Assembly: GCF_017086405.1 (NCBI RefSeq) | Contig: NZ_CP070973.1 | Location: forward strand, 1,674,001-1,738,000 | DNA: 64,000 nt | Reading direction: 5' to 3' | Source of the DNA: Mycobacterium gordonae | Lineage (GTDB): Bacteria; Actinomycetota; Actinomycetes; Mycobacteriales; Mycobacteriaceae | In this document: positions 27,171-37,472 of the stretch, in pieces | Position numbering within the stretch: the first letter of the stretch is position 1 | Layout: each line of letters begins with the position of its first letter | Notes under the pieces: model-generated | What the model saw: only the letters and a program-made list of their open reading frames with translations | Database searches by the model: none | Told to the model about the DNA's origin: nothing | Translations under genes and position numbers: made by a program

Positions 27171-28789
27171 GAACGGACGCCTCGGGTTCCCTGCCGAAAA
27201 AGCGCCTCACCGTCCGGGGATGGCTGGCTCTGGTGCTGTCCACGATGGGGTTGCTGGTCCTGCTCGGCGCTTTGGTCGGTGCGGTGCTGTTGGATCGCAC
27301 CGACGAGCTGGCACGCCAGCTCAGAGACAACATCCAGCCGGCGCGCGTGTCGGCGTATCAGTTGCAGTCGGCACTGCGTGATCAGGAAACGGGCCTGCGG
27401 GGTTACCTGATCTCGGCCGACCGGCAGTTCCTCGGTCCGTACTACGAGGGAGTGGCCGCCGAACAGGTAGCGGCGCAAGATCTTCGGGAACGGCTGGCCA
27501 AGCGCCCCGACCTGGCGGCAGACCTAGATGCCATCGAGGCCGCCGCTGCCAACTGGCGCCGAGACTACGCAGAGCCGCTGATCGCGCGCGTGACCCCGAA
27601 CACCCCCACCGTGGTGCCGGGCGCGACGGCGGCCTTGGGCAAAGCCCAATTCGATTACATACGGCAGCTTTTCACCACGCAGAACGACCATCTCACGGCG
27701 GCCCGGGTGACCGCAGCCGCCCGGCTGCTGCACATGAACGGCTGGCGCGACCGGGCGCTGGCCGCCATGGTGCTGATTTTCGTCGCCACGGCTGGCCTGT
27801 TGGGGTTCCTGGTGCAGCGTGCGGTGACCCGTCCGCTGGCCACGCTGGCCGCGGCGTGCCGCCAGATCACCGACGGCCACTTCCACGACAGCATCGAGCC
27901 CCCGCGCCGGCCTGCGGACATCCGGGGCATCGCCGTCGACGTGGAGAACATGCGGCAGCGGATCGTGGCCGAACTCGAGGCCTCGCAGACTGCGCAGGAG
28001 CAACTGGATGAGCAGGCGGCCGAGCTGCGCAGATCCAACGCCGAGCTCGAACAGTTCGCTTACGTGGCGTCCCACGATCTGCAGGAGCCGTTGCGCAAGG
28101 TGGCGTCGTTCTGTCAGCTGCTGGAGAAGCGCTACGGCGACCAGCTCGACGAACGGGGTATTCAATACATCGATTTCGCCGTCGATGGCGCCAAGCGCAT
28201 GCAGGTGCTGATCAACGATCTGCTCAGCTTCTCCAGAGTCGGCCGGTTGAACACGAAATACACCAAGGTCGAACTCGACACCGTCCTGGACACGGCCGTC
28301 GCGAACCTGACTGCGGCGATTGAGGAATCCGGGGCACAGATCGATCGCCCCACCCAACCGCTCCCGCAGATCTTCGGCGACCCGACGCTGCTGGCCATGC
28401 TGTGGCAGAACCTCATCGGCAATGCGGTGAAATTCCGGCGCGAGGACCGGGCGCCGCACGTCGTCATCGCCTGCCGCCGCGGTGTCGCCGAGCACGACGG
28501 CAGCTGGGTGTTCAGCGTGTCCGACAACGGCATCGGCATCCCGGAGGAGTTCGTCGGTAAGGTCTTCATCATCTTCCAGCGCTTGCACGGCCGGGACACC
28601 TATGGTGGTACCGGGCTGGGGCTTGCGATGTGCAAGAAGATCGTCGAACACCACGGCGGGACCGTGTGGATCGACACCTCTTATACCGATGGAACGCGTT
28701 TCGAATTCACGTTACCCATTGCTGAACCCGACACTGAACCGGCCGCTGAACCTGACGCCGAGGCCATTCCAGAAGGAGCAGACGGATGA
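27167..28789 (+). CDS. CHASE3-HAMP sensor histidine kinase
   Basis: The 540-aa membrane kinase has TM1 at about residues 17-41. A periplasmic CHASE3 domain follows (LQSALRDQETGLRGYLISAD). TM2 lies at about 197-217 and a HAMP linker leads to a HisKA dimerisation helix with phospho-acceptor His303 in YVASHDLQEPLRKV. The ATPase domain has N box NLIGNAVKFR, G1 DNGIGIPEE and G2 GTGLGLAM. The DLQEPLRKV type is close to bacteriophytochrome-like and Rcp1-linked kinases. It is coupled by 4-base overlaps to both neighbours, so it probably phosphorylates the two receivers. The tail is Glu/Pro/Ala-rich. Confidence 0.94.
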   Translation: MRTDASGSLPKKRLTVRGWLALVLSTMGLLVLLGALVGAVLLDRTDELARQLRDNIQPARVSAYQLQSALRDQETGLRGYLISADRQFLGPYYEGVAAEQVAAQDLRERLAKRPDLAADLDAIEAAAANWRRDYAEPLIARVTPNTPTVVPGATAALGKAQFDYIRQLFTTQNDHLTAARVTAAARLLHMNGWRDRALAAMVLIFVATAGLLGFLVQRAVTRPLATLAAACRQITDGHFHDSIEPPRRPADIRGIAVDVENMRQRIVAELEASQTAQEQLDEQAAELRRSNAELEQFAYVASHDLQEPLRKVASFCQLLEKRYGDQLDERGIQYIDFAVDGAKRMQVLINDLLSFSRVGRLNTKYTKVELDTVLDTAVANLTAAIEESGAQIDRPTQPLPQIFGDPTLLAMLWQNLIGNAVKFRREDRAPHVVIACRRGVAEHDGSWVFSVSDNGIGIPEEFVGKVFIIFQRLHGRDTYGGTGLGLAMCKKIVEHHGGTVWIDTSYTDGTRFEFTLPIAEPDTEPAAEPDAEAIPEGADG

Positions 28790-29226
28790 CATCACCCGGC
28801 CGCGCAATCGACATCCTGCTTGTCGAAGACGATCCCGGCGACGAGCTGATCACCCGAGAGGCTTTCGAGCACAACAAGCTCAACAACAGGCTGCATGTCG
28901 CGCACGACGGTGAAGAAGGCCTGAACTACCTGTACCGGCGGGGCGCCTATGAACACGCGCCGCGGCCGGACCTGATCCTGCTCGACCTCAACCTGCCGAA
29001 GTACGACGGCCGGCACCTGCTGGAGAAGATCAAGTCCGACCCCGAGCTGAGTCGCATCCCGGTGGTCGTGCTCACCACCTCCTCGGCCGAGGAAGACATT
29101 CTGCGCAGCTACAAGCTGCACGCCAACGCCTACGTCACCAAGCCGGTTGACCTGGACCAGTTCATGAATGCGGTCCGGCAGATCGACGAATTCTTCGTGC
29201 AGGTCGTGCGCCTACCGAACGGCTGA
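28786..29226 (+). CDS. Stand-alone Rcp1-type response regulator
   Basis: The 146-aa single receiver domain has LLVEDDPGD, phospho-acceptor Asp67 in LILLDLNLPKYDG, TTSSAEED and Lys in YVTKPVDLDQF. The FEHNKLNNRLHVAHDGEEGL stretch is typical of Rcp1 partners of phytochrome-like kinases. There is no output domain, so it would act as a phosphate sink or protein-interaction relay. ATGA overlap with the kinase gene. It converges on the SulP-carbonic anhydrase gene with a 15-bp overlap. Confidence 0.93.
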   Translation: MTSPGRAIDILLVEDDPGDELITREAFEHNKLNNRLHVAHDGEEGLNYLYRRGAYEHAPRPDLILLDLNLPKYDGRHLLEKIKSDPELSRIPVVVLTTSSAEEDILRSYKLHANAYVTKPVDLDQFMNAVRQIDEFFVQVVRLPNG

Positions 29227-31443
29227 GACCGCCGCTTCCCGAATTGGTTGCGTCGCGTGCACGATCCCGTGCTCGTCCACCTCGTGCACGAACACCGTTG
29301 CGAAATCGAAGAATATGCCGACGACTTGCAGCTGCCCGGACGCCACCAGCGGGGCCAGGATCGGATTCCGGGTGAGTCGCTCGATCTGTACGGCGACGTT
29401 CACGATCGACAGCTGGTCGAGTTCGCTGAAGGTGAAGCCGTTGGAGGTGCTGCTCACCCGGGCGGGATGGTTGTCCCGGTGCGCGGCCAGACTCTCCGCC
29501 GCGTACTGCAGCCAGTGTCCGATCGGGCGGTCCGCCACGCCGGCGTCGCCGTCCAGCACCGCCTGCATCGCGCGGCATGACGAATGTCCGCAGACCACAA
29601 CGGAACTCACGCCCAGCTGGTTGACCGCGAAGTCCAGCGCCGCGTCCACCGAGCGTTCGGCTGGATCGGTGGGCACCAGATTGCCCACATTGCGGACGAT
29701 GTAAAGATCGCCGGGCCGGCTGGCGGTGATGGTGTCCGGCAGGATGCGGGAGTCGGCGCAGGTGAGAAACAGGGTGTCCGGATTGGGTGAAGCGATCAGC
29801 TCCGCCACGTGGCGGTGCAGGGCCCCGACGCCGTTGCGGTGATACTGCTTGACGCCGTCGAGGATCGATGCATCGACGCCCTCGCCGTTTCCGTCGCGGC
29901 GCGACGGCCAGGGTGCCTCGCGCAGCGACCGCGCGGTGTAGTGACGCTTGGGTGGACTGCTGTGTGCGCTCGACAGGTTCGCGGGCGAGGTCTCGATGAT
30001 GTGCACCGATCCGCCGGTCGCCTCGTGGGCGGCCTTCCAGTCCGAAATCGCTTCGGAGACAGAGTGATCGATGTAGTCGGCATCCAGATTGAGGGTGACT
30101 TCGCTGCCCGGCGGCAGTGTCGACAGCACATTGGTCAGCCGGGGCAGCAGCAGGAAGCTCAGGGTGCCGTCGATGTCCACGTGCCACCGTTTGGACTCCC
30201 CGCCGATCGGCCGGGCCTCGATGGGCGCGCGGACGACGCGCACCAGCAAAAAGAGGATGGCGATGGCGAGGCCGATGGCCACGCCCTCCAGCAGGTTCAG
30301 GAACACCACGCACACGATCGTGATCGCGTAGATCACGAAGTTGCCGGTGCGCACCGCGACCTTGACGTGTGCCAGCTTGATGAGCTGGATTCCGATGACG
30401 ATGAGCAGTCCGGCCAGCGCTGCCTTCGGGATGAGCTCCACCAGATTGGTGAGCAACGACGCGAACAGCAGGATCCACAGGCCGTGCAGCACTGCGGAGG
30501 TGCGGGTGCGGGCACCCGCGGCGACGTTGGTGGAACTACGCACGATGACGCCGGTAACCGGCAGCCCACCGAGCAGTCCGGAGACGACGTTTGCGCTGCC
30601 CTGACCGAGCATCTCGCGGTTGAAGTTGGTGCGCGGTCCGCTGTGCAGCTTGTCGATGCCGACCGCGGAGAGCAGCGACTCGACGCTGGCGATCAGCGCG
30701 ACCGTCACCACGCCGAGCGCAATGGCGCCGATCTCCTGCGTCCATGGCTGTCCACCCGGCGACGCGGGCGGCAGCTGAGGTAGCCCGATGGCCTCGAAAA
30801 AGTTGCCCGACAGTTGGATTCGCTCCACCTGCAGGTCTATCAGCAATGACAGCGCGGTAGCCGCCACGATCGCCACCAGGGCGCCCGGGATGAACCGGAC
30901 CCTGGGCGGCAGTTTAGGCCACAGCAACAGGATGGCGATGACGACGCTGCCGACGATCACTTCGTGCAACTCGTGGTTCATGATTCCACTCGGCAGCGCC
31001 TCGATGTTCGCCCATGCCGAGCTGCGCGACGATCCGCCCAGCAGCACGTGAATCTGCTGCAGCACGATGGTGACGCCAATACCTGCCAGCATGGCGTGCA
31101 CCACCACCGGAGCGACGGCAAGCGCGGCACGGGCTACCCGCACCAGGCCCAGCAATATCTGCACCACGCCCGCGCAGACGGTGATCACGCACGTCATCTC
31201 CCAGCCCAACGTGTCGATCAGCTCGGCCACGACCACCGTCAGGCCGGCGGCCGGCCCGCTGACCTGTAACACCGAGCCACCGATCGAGCCGGCGATGAGA
31301 CCTCCGCTGACCGCCGCGATCAGACCCGCCATCAGGGGTGCCCCGGAGGCGATGGCGATCCCCAGCGACAGCGGCAGCGCCACCAGGAAGACGACCAGGG
31401 ACGCAGGGACGTCGTAACGCAGGTTTGGCAACAACTTCCGCAT
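29212..31443 (-). CDS. SulP-family transporter fused to beta-carbonic anhydrase (Rv3273 orthologue)
   Basis: The 743-aa protein starts MRKLLPNLRYDVPASLVVFL. About ten to twelve TM helices of the SulP anion transporter fold follow (AASIA-like GIAIASGAPLMAGLIAA, SGPAAGLTVVVAEL), then a STAS-like linker (EVTLNLDADYIDHSVSEAI). A C-terminal beta-class carbonic anhydrase has zinc ligands in TCADSR and VVCGHSSC. Such fusions suggest bicarbonate or other anion uptake linked to CO2 hydration. AAGAGGAG precedes the ATG at 31443; the frame continues to 31527 without a better start. Confidence 0.93.
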   Translation of the reverse strand: MRKLLPNLRYDVPASLVVFLVALPLSLGIAIASGAPLMAGLIAAVSGGLIAGSIGGSVLQVSGPAAGLTVVVAELIDTLGWEMTCVITVCAGVVQILLGLVRVARAALAVAPVVVHAMLAGIGVTIVLQQIHVLLGGSSRSSAWANIEALPSGIMNHELHEVIVGSVVIAILLLWPKLPPRVRFIPGALVAIVAATALSLLIDLQVERIQLSGNFFEAIGLPQLPPASPGGQPWTQEIGAIALGVVTVALIASVESLLSAVGIDKLHSGPRTNFNREMLGQGSANVVSGLLGGLPVTGVIVRSSTNVAAGARTRTSAVLHGLWILLFASLLTNLVELIPKAALAGLLIVIGIQLIKLAHVKVAVRTGNFVIYAITIVCVVFLNLLEGVAIGLAIAILFLLVRVVRAPIEARPIGGESKRWHVDIDGTLSFLLLPRLTNVLSTLPPGSEVTLNLDADYIDHSVSEAISDWKAAHEATGGSVHIIETSPANLSSAHSSPPKRHYTARSLREAPWPSRRDGNGEGVDASILDGVKQYHRNGVGALHRHVAELIASPNPDTLFLTCADSRILPDTITASRPGDLYIVRNVGNLVPTDPAERSVDAALDFAVNQLGVSSVVVCGHSSCRAMQAVLDGDAGVADRPIGHWLQYAAESLAAHRDNHPARVSSTSNGFTFSELDQLSIVNVAVQIERLTRNPILAPLVASGQLQVVGIFFDFATVFVHEVDEHGIVHATQPIREAAVSAVR

Positions 31444-31756
31444 GAAACTCCTCTTAGCCGGTGCGCTCAGGCAAACGGACCGGCATGAACAGACGGGGTG
31501 TATCCGGTGTCCACCTGGCATCGGCAACTCGGCTTCGCCGTGGATTTGTGATCAGCAAATTCTTTGAATCCGACTACCGATGTCTGACCCAAATCGTCCA
31601 CGCGGCCCCGCGAGGTCCGGCAAATCCCACGCCGATTCATTCGCAACTCAAAGAAATAGAGGTTGCGCGCCGCACTTGATCGGAAGAACCTTGGGGTTCG
31701 GTAAGAGTCCCGCTTCCTGATCTAAGGTGGGTTCTTCCGTCTATCGGGAGAGGGAA
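31444..31756. other. Divergent promoter region between the SulP-CA and tetR genes
   Basis: No gene is seen. It holds a spaced 10-bp inverted repeat near tetR (31681-31739). The AT content is higher around 31550-31600. Confidence 0.55.
31681..31739. promoter_or_regulatory. Spaced perfect 10-bp inverted repeat upstream of tetR
   Basis: CGGAAGAACC (31681-31690) and GGTTCTTCCG (31730-31739) are exact reverse complements 39 bases apart, ending 17 bases before the tetR ATG. A shorter arm, GAACC-TTG-GGGTTC, overlaps the left copy. The layout fits autoregulation by the adjacent TetR or a long hairpin. Confidence 0.5.
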
Positions 31757-32419
31757 ATGGCCACCGACAAATCGCCCAGCCGGATGGACTTGCGCAAGCA
31801 GCGCACCCGGGCCGCGTTGATCGGGGCCGCCCGGACGTTCATCGCCGACGGCCAGCTCGAGGTGCCGGTGCAGGACATCTGCCAAGCCGCCGACGTCGGC
31901 ATCGGATCGTTCTACAACCACTTCGACAGCAAGGAAGAATTGTTCCAGGCGGCGATCAACGATTTCATCGACGCCCAAGGAACGTTGCTGGACGCGCTGA
32001 CCGACGCGATCGAGGACCCCGCGGAGAAGTTCGCCGCCCGCTACCGACTGACGGGGCGGCTGATCCGGCTGCGCCCCAAGGAAAGCCGGATCGCGGTCAC
32101 CCTGGGCATGCGGCTGATCATGGCCGAGAAGGGCCTGGGGCCGCGCGGTATCCGCGACATCGGCGCGGCCGCAGCCGCCGGGCGGTTCACGGTGAAGGAT
32201 CCGGAGCTGGCGATGGTGATCAGTGCCGGTTCGTTGCTGGCTCTGGGTGAACTTCTGCACGGCCAGCCGGAGCGCGACGATGGGGAGACCGTGGACGACG
32301 TCACCGAAAGCCTGCTCAGGCTGTTCGGGATGCCCACCGATGAGGCGCAGCGGATCGGCCGATCGCCGCTGCCCGACATCTCCTGGGTCAGCGACGTCGA
32401 CCTCGACGAGCTGAGCTGA
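31757..32419 (+). CDS. TetR-family transcriptional regulator
   Basis: The 220-aa protein has an N-terminal HTH (ARTFIADGQLEVPVQDICQ, ADVGIGSFYNHFDSKEELF) and a helical ligand domain. The start ATG 31757 has GGGAGAGGGA upstream; the frame opens 10 codons earlier. It is divergent from the SulP-carbonic anhydrase gene and convergent with PE_PGRS. A spaced inverted repeat in front of it may be its operator. Ligand unknown. Confidence 0.93.
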   Translation: MATDKSPSRMDLRKQRTRAALIGAARTFIADGQLEVPVQDICQAADVGIGSFYNHFDSKEELFQAAINDFIDAQGTLLDALTDAIEDPAEKFAARYRLTGRLIRLRPKESRIAVTLGMRLIMAEKGLGPRGIRDIGAAAAAGRFTVKDPELAMVISAGSLLALGELLHGQPERDDGETVDDVTESLLRLFGMPTDEAQRIGRSPLPDISWVSDVDLDELS

Positions 32420-32433
32420 CCGGCGGCGCCGGA

Positions 32434-35400
32434 CTAACCCGCCTTGCCGGCGATCCCGGCCAGCTTGCCGCCGGTACCGCCGGAGCCCGCCGTTCCGTTG
32501 TCTGCCGCGGCCCCACCCGTGCCGGCGATGCCGCCGGCCGCTCCGTCGCCGCCGATCCCGATCAGGCTGTCGGCGTTGCCGCCGTTGCCGCCGTTGCCGC
32601 CGGCGCCACTGTGGCTGTTGCTGCCGCCGTCGCCACCGGCACCGCCCACCCCGCCGTCCCCGCCGTAGCCGATCAGCCCGAGGGCCTGACCGCCGTTGCC
32701 GCCGTTGCCGCCGGCGCCGCCCTGGCCGTTCGACAGGCCGGTGTCGCTGCCCTGACCGCCGGCTCCGCCGTTGCCGCCGATGCCGCCCAACCCGACGCCG
32801 CCGCCGTCGCCGCCGTTGCCCGCGGCATTGACGAAGCTCACGTTGCCGCCGCGCCCGGCGTCGCCGCCGTTGCCGCCGGCCCCGCCGACACCCCACAGGT
32901 AGCCGCCGTGACCACCGTCGCCGCCGTCGGTGCCGGCGCCGCCGGCGGCCTGGCTGGTGTTGCCGGACAGGTTCAATGCACCGCCGCCGTCGCCGCCGGC
33001 ACCACCTGCCCCGCCGACACCGACGAGGCCGACATCGCCTCCGGCGCCCGCGGCCCCGGCAGTCCCGCCGGCGATCTGAATTCCCTGCCCGGCGACCCCG
33101 AATCCGCCGTCACCGCCGTTGCCGCCGGCACCGCCCACACCCCACAGGTAGCCGCCGTGGCCGCCATTGCCCGCGGACCCGCCGAGGCCGCCGGTCGCGC
33201 CGGTCCCGGCGGTGTAATAGGTGGTGCCGCCCGCACCGCCGTCGCCGCCGTTGCCGCCCGCACCGTAGATCAGGCCGGCGGTGCCGCCGGCGCCGCCGGC
33301 GCCACCACCGCCACCGGCGGCCGAACCGCTGCCGTCGCCGCCCCGCGCGCCGTTGCCGCCATCGCCGCCGCTGCCCCACAGCCCCACGGACCCGGCCTGT
33401 CCGCCGTTACCGCCGCGGCCGACGGTTTCGGCGGTGCCACCGTCGCCGCCGTCGCCGCCGACGCCGTACAGGTAGCCGCCGCGGCCGCCCGCGCCGCCGT
33501 CGGCGCCGTTCGCACCTGATGGAGTCGAATCGGTGGCATCGCCCGCGTTGCCGCCGTCGCCGCCGGCCCCGATCAACCAGCCGGCATCTGCGCCTCGGCC
33601 GCCGGCCGCGCCGGCCCCGGCATTACCACCGTTGCCGCCGTTGCCGCCGATGAGGCCGGCGGCGCCGCCGGCGTTGCCGGCCACTGAGGCGGCGAACGTG
33701 TTGCCGCTGTTGCCGCCGTTGCCGGTCAGGTATCCGGCCCTCGCGCCCTGGGCGCCGAGCCCGCCATCGAAGCTCCCAGTGCCGGGAGCGCCGTTTCCGC
33801 CGGACCCGCCGTCGCCGATCAGCAGTCCGGCGCTGCCTGCGGCGCCACCGTTGCCGCCGGTGCCGGTGCCGGTGTCGCCGGCCCCGCCGTCACCGCCGCT
33901 GCCACCGTCGCCGAACAGCACGCCGCCGCTGCCGCCGGCGCCGCCGTTCGCGCCGGCCCCGGCATTTCCGCCGTCACCGCCGACCCCGTACAGGTAGCCG
34001 CCGCGACCGCCCGCGGCGCCGGCCGTCCCAGATGCGGAGCTGTCGCCGCCGCGGCCGCCGGTGCCGAAGAGCTGACCGGCGTCGGCCCCGGCCGCCCCCT
34101 GACCACCGCTGCCGCCGGCGCCGCCGTCGCCGATCAGGTATCCGGCTCGGCCCGCTGCGCCGCCGGCCACCGGGCCGTAGCCACCGTCGCCGCCGTTGCC
34201 GAGCAGCAGTGCCGACCCGCCGGCGCCGCCGTTACCGTCGGCACCGGTGTTGCCGGCGCTGCCGTTACCCTGACCGCCGGTGCCGGCCTTGCCGGCGGCA
34301 CCGCCGTTGCTGCCGATCCCACCGTTGCCGCCAGTGCCGAACAACCGTCCGGAGTCTGCGCCGGCTGCGCCGGTGGCGCCGGCGCCGCCGCTGCCGCCGT
34401 TGCCGCCCATGTTTGAGCTGCCGATCCCCGCGCCGCCGTTGCCGGCACCGCCGCCGTTGCCGCTGCTCCCGCCGGCCCCACCGTTACCGATCAGCCAGCC
34501 GCTGGCTCCGCCCCGACCGCCCGTCGCGCCGTCGCCGCCGTTCCCGCCGTCACCGCCGGGATTTGACCAGTTGACGGTGGTGGTGGCGCCGTCTGCGCCG
34601 TGGCCGCCGGCACCGCCCGTTCCGCCCGCGCCACCGTCACCGAACAGCCAACCGCCGGTGCCACCCGCACCGCCTATGCCGCCGCCGGCGCCGGCGCCAC
34701 CACTGCCGCCCGCGGGCCCGCTGGAACCACCTGCGTTTGGCTCGACGGTGCCGGCGATACCGGCCCTGCCGCCATTCCCGCCGAGGCCCCCGTTACCCCC
34801 GGCGCCGCCGGTGCCGAACAGCCGGCCGCCTGCTCCGCCGGTACCCCCGTTGCCGCCGACGCCGGCCCTGCCGCCATCGCCGCCGCTGGCGGAAATAACG
34901 CCCTGGCCGCCGGCCCCGCCGGTGCCGCCGTGCCCGCCGCCGCCACCGGCGCCCCCGGTGCCCAGCAGCCAGCCGCCGTCACCCCCGACGCCGCCGCTGC
35001 CGCCGGAGGCGCCGTAGCCGCCAAATCCGGCGCTGCCGGACCAGTCGGTGGTCGCGAGCCCACCTGCACCGCCATCTCCGCCGCGGCCACCGAGGCCCGC
35101 CGCTCCGCCGTCGCCGAACAGGCCCGCGGACCCGCCGTTGCCGCCCGTTCCGCCGACACCGGCGTTCCCGCCGAATCCACCGAACGCTTGGACCTGGTAT
35201 TCGGTGCCGTCAGCGCCCGCACCGCCGGCGCCGCCCGCACCGCCGACACCGCCGGCCCCGCCCTGGCCGTAGAGCCAGCCTCCGGTACCGCCGGCGCCGC
35301 CCACACCGCCGACGCCGCCCACACCGCCGTCGCCGGTTGGATTGCTGGGCGACGTCGTGCTGCCGCCACCCTGTCCCGCGGCGCCTCCGGCACCGCCCGC

Positions 35401-36087
35401 ACCTCCGGTGCCGAATAATCCGGCGGCGCCACCGGCGCCGCCGGTCCCTCCGTTGCCGCCGGGGCCACCCGTGGCGTGCGCGGCACCGGTGCTGCCGGTG
35501 CCGCCGACCCCGCCGGCTCCGCCCGCGCCGCCGTTGCCCCACAGCCAGCCCCCGCGCCCACCGGACCCGCCGCTACCGCCGGCCGCACCGGTCCCGGCCG
35601 CCCCGCTCGCACCGGTGCCGCCGGCGCCGCCGTTGCCGATCAGGCCGGCGCTGCCGCCGTTGCCGCCCGCGCCGTTGTAGCCGTTACCGCCGTTTCCGTA
35701 CAGCCAACCGCCGTCCTGGCCATTGGGGTTGGCTGCGGTGCCGTCGGCGCCGTTGCCGATGATCGGACGCGACAGCAGCGACTCGATCGCTCCCAACGGG
35801 CCGGCGTTCACCGCCTCGGCGGCCGCGTAGGAATTCGCCGCCCCGCTGAGCGCCTGGGTGAACTGGGACTGGAACAGGGCTGCCTGTGCGCTGACCGTCT
35901 GGTACTCCAAGGCATGTCCGGAGAACAGCGATGCCAGTGCCGCCGACACCTGATCGGCTCCCGCGGCCAGCACTCCGGTGGTGCTGGAGGCGGCCGCCGC
36001 GTTCGCCTCGCTGAGCGCCGAAGCGATGCCCCGGACGTTCGACGCCGCCGCGGTGAGCGCTTCTGGGGCAACCGTGGTGAAGAACAT
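32434..36087 (-). CDS. PE_PGRS family protein, 1217 aa
   Basis: The N-terminal PE domain (about residues 1-95) starts [20 protein letters not shown] and is followed by the linker [14 protein letters not shown]. More than 1000 residues of Gly-Gly-X repeats come next (GGNGGNGG, GGAGGAGG, with LFGTGG and LYGVGGDGG modules). PE domains direct export through ESX-5 and PGRS regions form surface-exposed sandwiches with Ca2+-binding-like GGXGXD turns. It appears uninterrupted. The antisense strand shows long Pro-rich frames that are repeat artefacts. Confidence 0.95.
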   Translation of the reverse strand: MFFTTVAPEALTAAASNVRGIASALSEANAAAASSTTGVLAAGADQVSAALASLFSGHALEYQTVSAQAALFQSQFTQALSGAANSYAAAEAVNAGPLGAIESLLSRPIIGNGADGTAANPNGQDGGWLYGNGGNGYNGAGGNGGSAGLIGNGGAGGTGASGAAGTGAAGGSGGSGGRGGWLWGNGGAGGAGGVGGTGSTGAAHATGGPGGNGGTGGAGGAAGLFGTGGAGGAGGAAGQGGGSTTSPSNPTGDGGVGGVGGVGGAGGTGGWLYGQGGAGGVGGAGGAGGAGADGTEYQVQAFGGFGGNAGVGGTGGNGGSAGLFGDGGAAGLGGRGGDGGAGGLATTDWSGSAGFGGYGASGGSGGVGGDGGWLLGTGGAGGGGGHGGTGGAGGQGVISASGGDGGRAGVGGNGGTGGAGGRLFGTGGAGGNGGLGGNGGRAGIAGTVEPNAGGSSGPAGGSGGAGAGGGIGGAGGTGGWLFGDGGAGGTGGAGGHGADGATTTVNWSNPGGDGGNGGDGATGGRGGASGWLIGNGGAGGSSGNGGGAGNGGAGIGSSNMGGNGGSGGAGATGAAGADSGRLFGTGGNGGIGSNGGAAGKAGTGGQGNGSAGNTGADGNGGAGGSALLLGNGGDGGYGPVAGGAAGRAGYLIGDGGAGGSGGQGAAGADAGQLFGTGGRGGDSSASGTAGAAGGRGGYLYGVGGDGGNAGAGANGGAGGSGGVLFGDGGSGGDGGAGDTGTGTGGNGGAAGSAGLLIGDGGSGGNGAPGTGSFDGGLGAQGARAGYLTGNGGNSGNTFAASVAGNAGGAAGLIGGNGGNGGNAGAGAAGGRGADAGWLIGAGGDGGNAGDATDSTPSGANGADGGAGGRGGYLYGVGGDGGDGGTAETVGRGGNGGQAGSVGLWGSGGDGGNGARGGDGSGSAAGGGGGAGGAGGTAGLIYGAGGNGGDGGAGGTTYYTAGTGATGGLGGSAGNGGHGGYLWGVGGAGGNGGDGGFGVAGQGIQIAGGTAGAAGAGGDVGLVGVGGAGGAGGDGGGALNLSGNTSQAAGGAGTDGGDGGHGGYLWGVGGAGGNGGDAGRGGNVSFVNAAGNGGDGGGVGLGGIGGNGGAGGQGSDTGLSNGQGGAGGNGGNGGQALGLIGYGGDGGVGGAGGDGGSNSHSGAGGNGGNGGNADSLIGIGGDGAAGGIAGTGGAAADNGTAGSGGTGGKLAGIAGKAG

Positions 36088-36299
36088 CTCTGCCGTGCAC
36101 CCCGTCTGTAGTCGGTATCCAAAGTCAGAAGGACCCTAGTCCCATTCGGCGAAGAATTGCAGCATTTTGCACATAAAAATGGCGCCACAGAGAAACTGAA
36201 TTTTCTTCAAGACAATTTACTGAATATTCCTCAGAAGATTCGCGATGCGGTCTTCATGAATGGTGCCGAAAGCGCCTTTTTCCAGCGGAAACGTGCGGG

Positions 36300-37472
36300 C
36301 TAGCGCAGAAACTGGTCGTTGTGCTCGCCGGCCGCCGGCGGTGGCTCGGTGACGCGGGCGTCGAAGCCCGAGTAACGCGCCGGGGTGCGGATGACGGTAA
36401 TGGCCTCGTCGCCGTTGCCCACGTTCAGGGCCAGATCGTTCTCGGCGAACAGCGGCGTATCCACCACCTGCTTCCAGGTGTGGGCCAGACACGCCATCAG
36501 GCCGCCCTCCTGCAGCAGCTCCACCCACTCCGCGGCAGTCTTGGCGGCCAGGGCCGATTCGAGTTCGTCGGTCAACTCGGGGTAGTTGATCGCCCGCGAG
36601 CGCTGGTCGGCGAACCGCTCGTCGTCGATCAGATCGGGACGGCCGATGATCTGGCACAGCTTCGCCCAGTGCTTGGGTACGTAGGCGCTGATCACCAGAT
36701 AACCGTCAGAGGCCTGATAGGCGTCCGACGGCTGCGTGGCGAAGCCGACCCCCTTGCGCTTCTTCGCCGGGGGCGCGGTCGGCGTGGGCGCGGATTGCTC
36801 GGCGGGCTTGTTCAAATGGATGGTCAGCTGATTGGCCTGCAGGCTGACCGCGACGTCGTACATCGCGACCTGCACCAGATCGCCCACCCCGTGCCGCTCG
36901 CGGTTGAGCAATGCGGCCAGCACGGCCTGGGCGAGCACATGCCCACTGGCGTTGTCGACCAGCTGGAACGGAATGATCTGCGGTTTGCCCGTGGGGGTGG
37001 CCATGCCGGTGCACATGCCCGCCTCGGCGGCCACCATCAGATCGACGCCCGGACGGGTGCCGTTGGGACCGTTTCCGCCGAACGCGCTCAGCCGCGCGTA
37101 GATCAGCCTGGGGTTGCGCGCACGTAGTTCGTCGGGGCCCAGGCCCAGTCGCTCCATCACCCCAGGCCGGAACCCCTCCAGGACGACGTCGGCGGCGTCG
37201 GCCAGCAGCAGGATCTGCTGCTTGGCTGCCTCTTCGGTGAGGTCCACCGCCACCGATTTCTTGCCCCGGTTGTTGGGCAGGAAATAGGTGGCCAGCGGTG
37301 GGCGGCCGGGAAGTACCGAGGTGAGTCGCCGGGACTGCTCGCCGCCGGGCGCTTCGATCTTGACGACTTCGGCGCCGAGGTCGGCCAGGATCTGACCGGC
37401 CAGCGGCCCGGCCACGTTCTGAGTGAAATCGAGTACCCGGAAGCCGTCCAACGGCTTGGCGGAGTTCGGCAT
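36300..37472 (-). CDS. CaiB/BaiF family III CoA-transferase (Rv3272 orthologue)
   Basis: The 390-aa protein has LDGFRVLDFTQNVAGPLAGQ at the N-terminus, then GAEVVKIEAPGGEQSR and RLSAFGGNGPNGTRPGVDLM. The Asp of GVDLM corresponds to the catalytic aspartate of formyl-CoA transferase. It transfers CoA between organic acids; substrates are unknown. Its ATG overlaps the stop of the methyltransferase (TGATG), so the two are coupled here, unlike M. tuberculosis, where the methyltransferase is not adjacent. Confidence 0.92.
   Translation of the reverse strand: MPNSAKPLDGFRVLDFTQNVAGPLAGQILADLGAEVVKIEAPGGEQSRRLTSVLPGRPPLATYFLPNNRGKKSVAVDLTEEAAKQQILLLADAADVVLEGFRPGVMERLGLGPDELRARNPRLIYARLSAFGGNGPNGTRPGVDLMVAAEAGMCTGMATPTGKPQIIPFQLVDNASGHVLAQAVLAALLNRERHGVGDLVQVAMYDVAVSLQANQLTIHLNKPAEQSAPTPTAPPAKKRKGVGFATQPSDAYQASDGYLVISAYVPKHWAKLCQIIGRPDLIDDERFADQRSRAINYPELTDELESALAAKTAAEWVELLQEGGLMACLAHTWKQVVDTPLFAENDLALNVGNGDEAITVIRTPARYSGFDARVTEPPPAAGEHNDQFLR

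Noticed and set aside
32444..35762. Long plus-strand frames rich in Pro, Ala and Arg (for example 32611-33519, 34600-35418, 35476-36111)
   Set aside because: They are antisense shadows of the PE_PGRS Gly-Gly-X repeats; GC-rich repeat DNA leaves all frames open.
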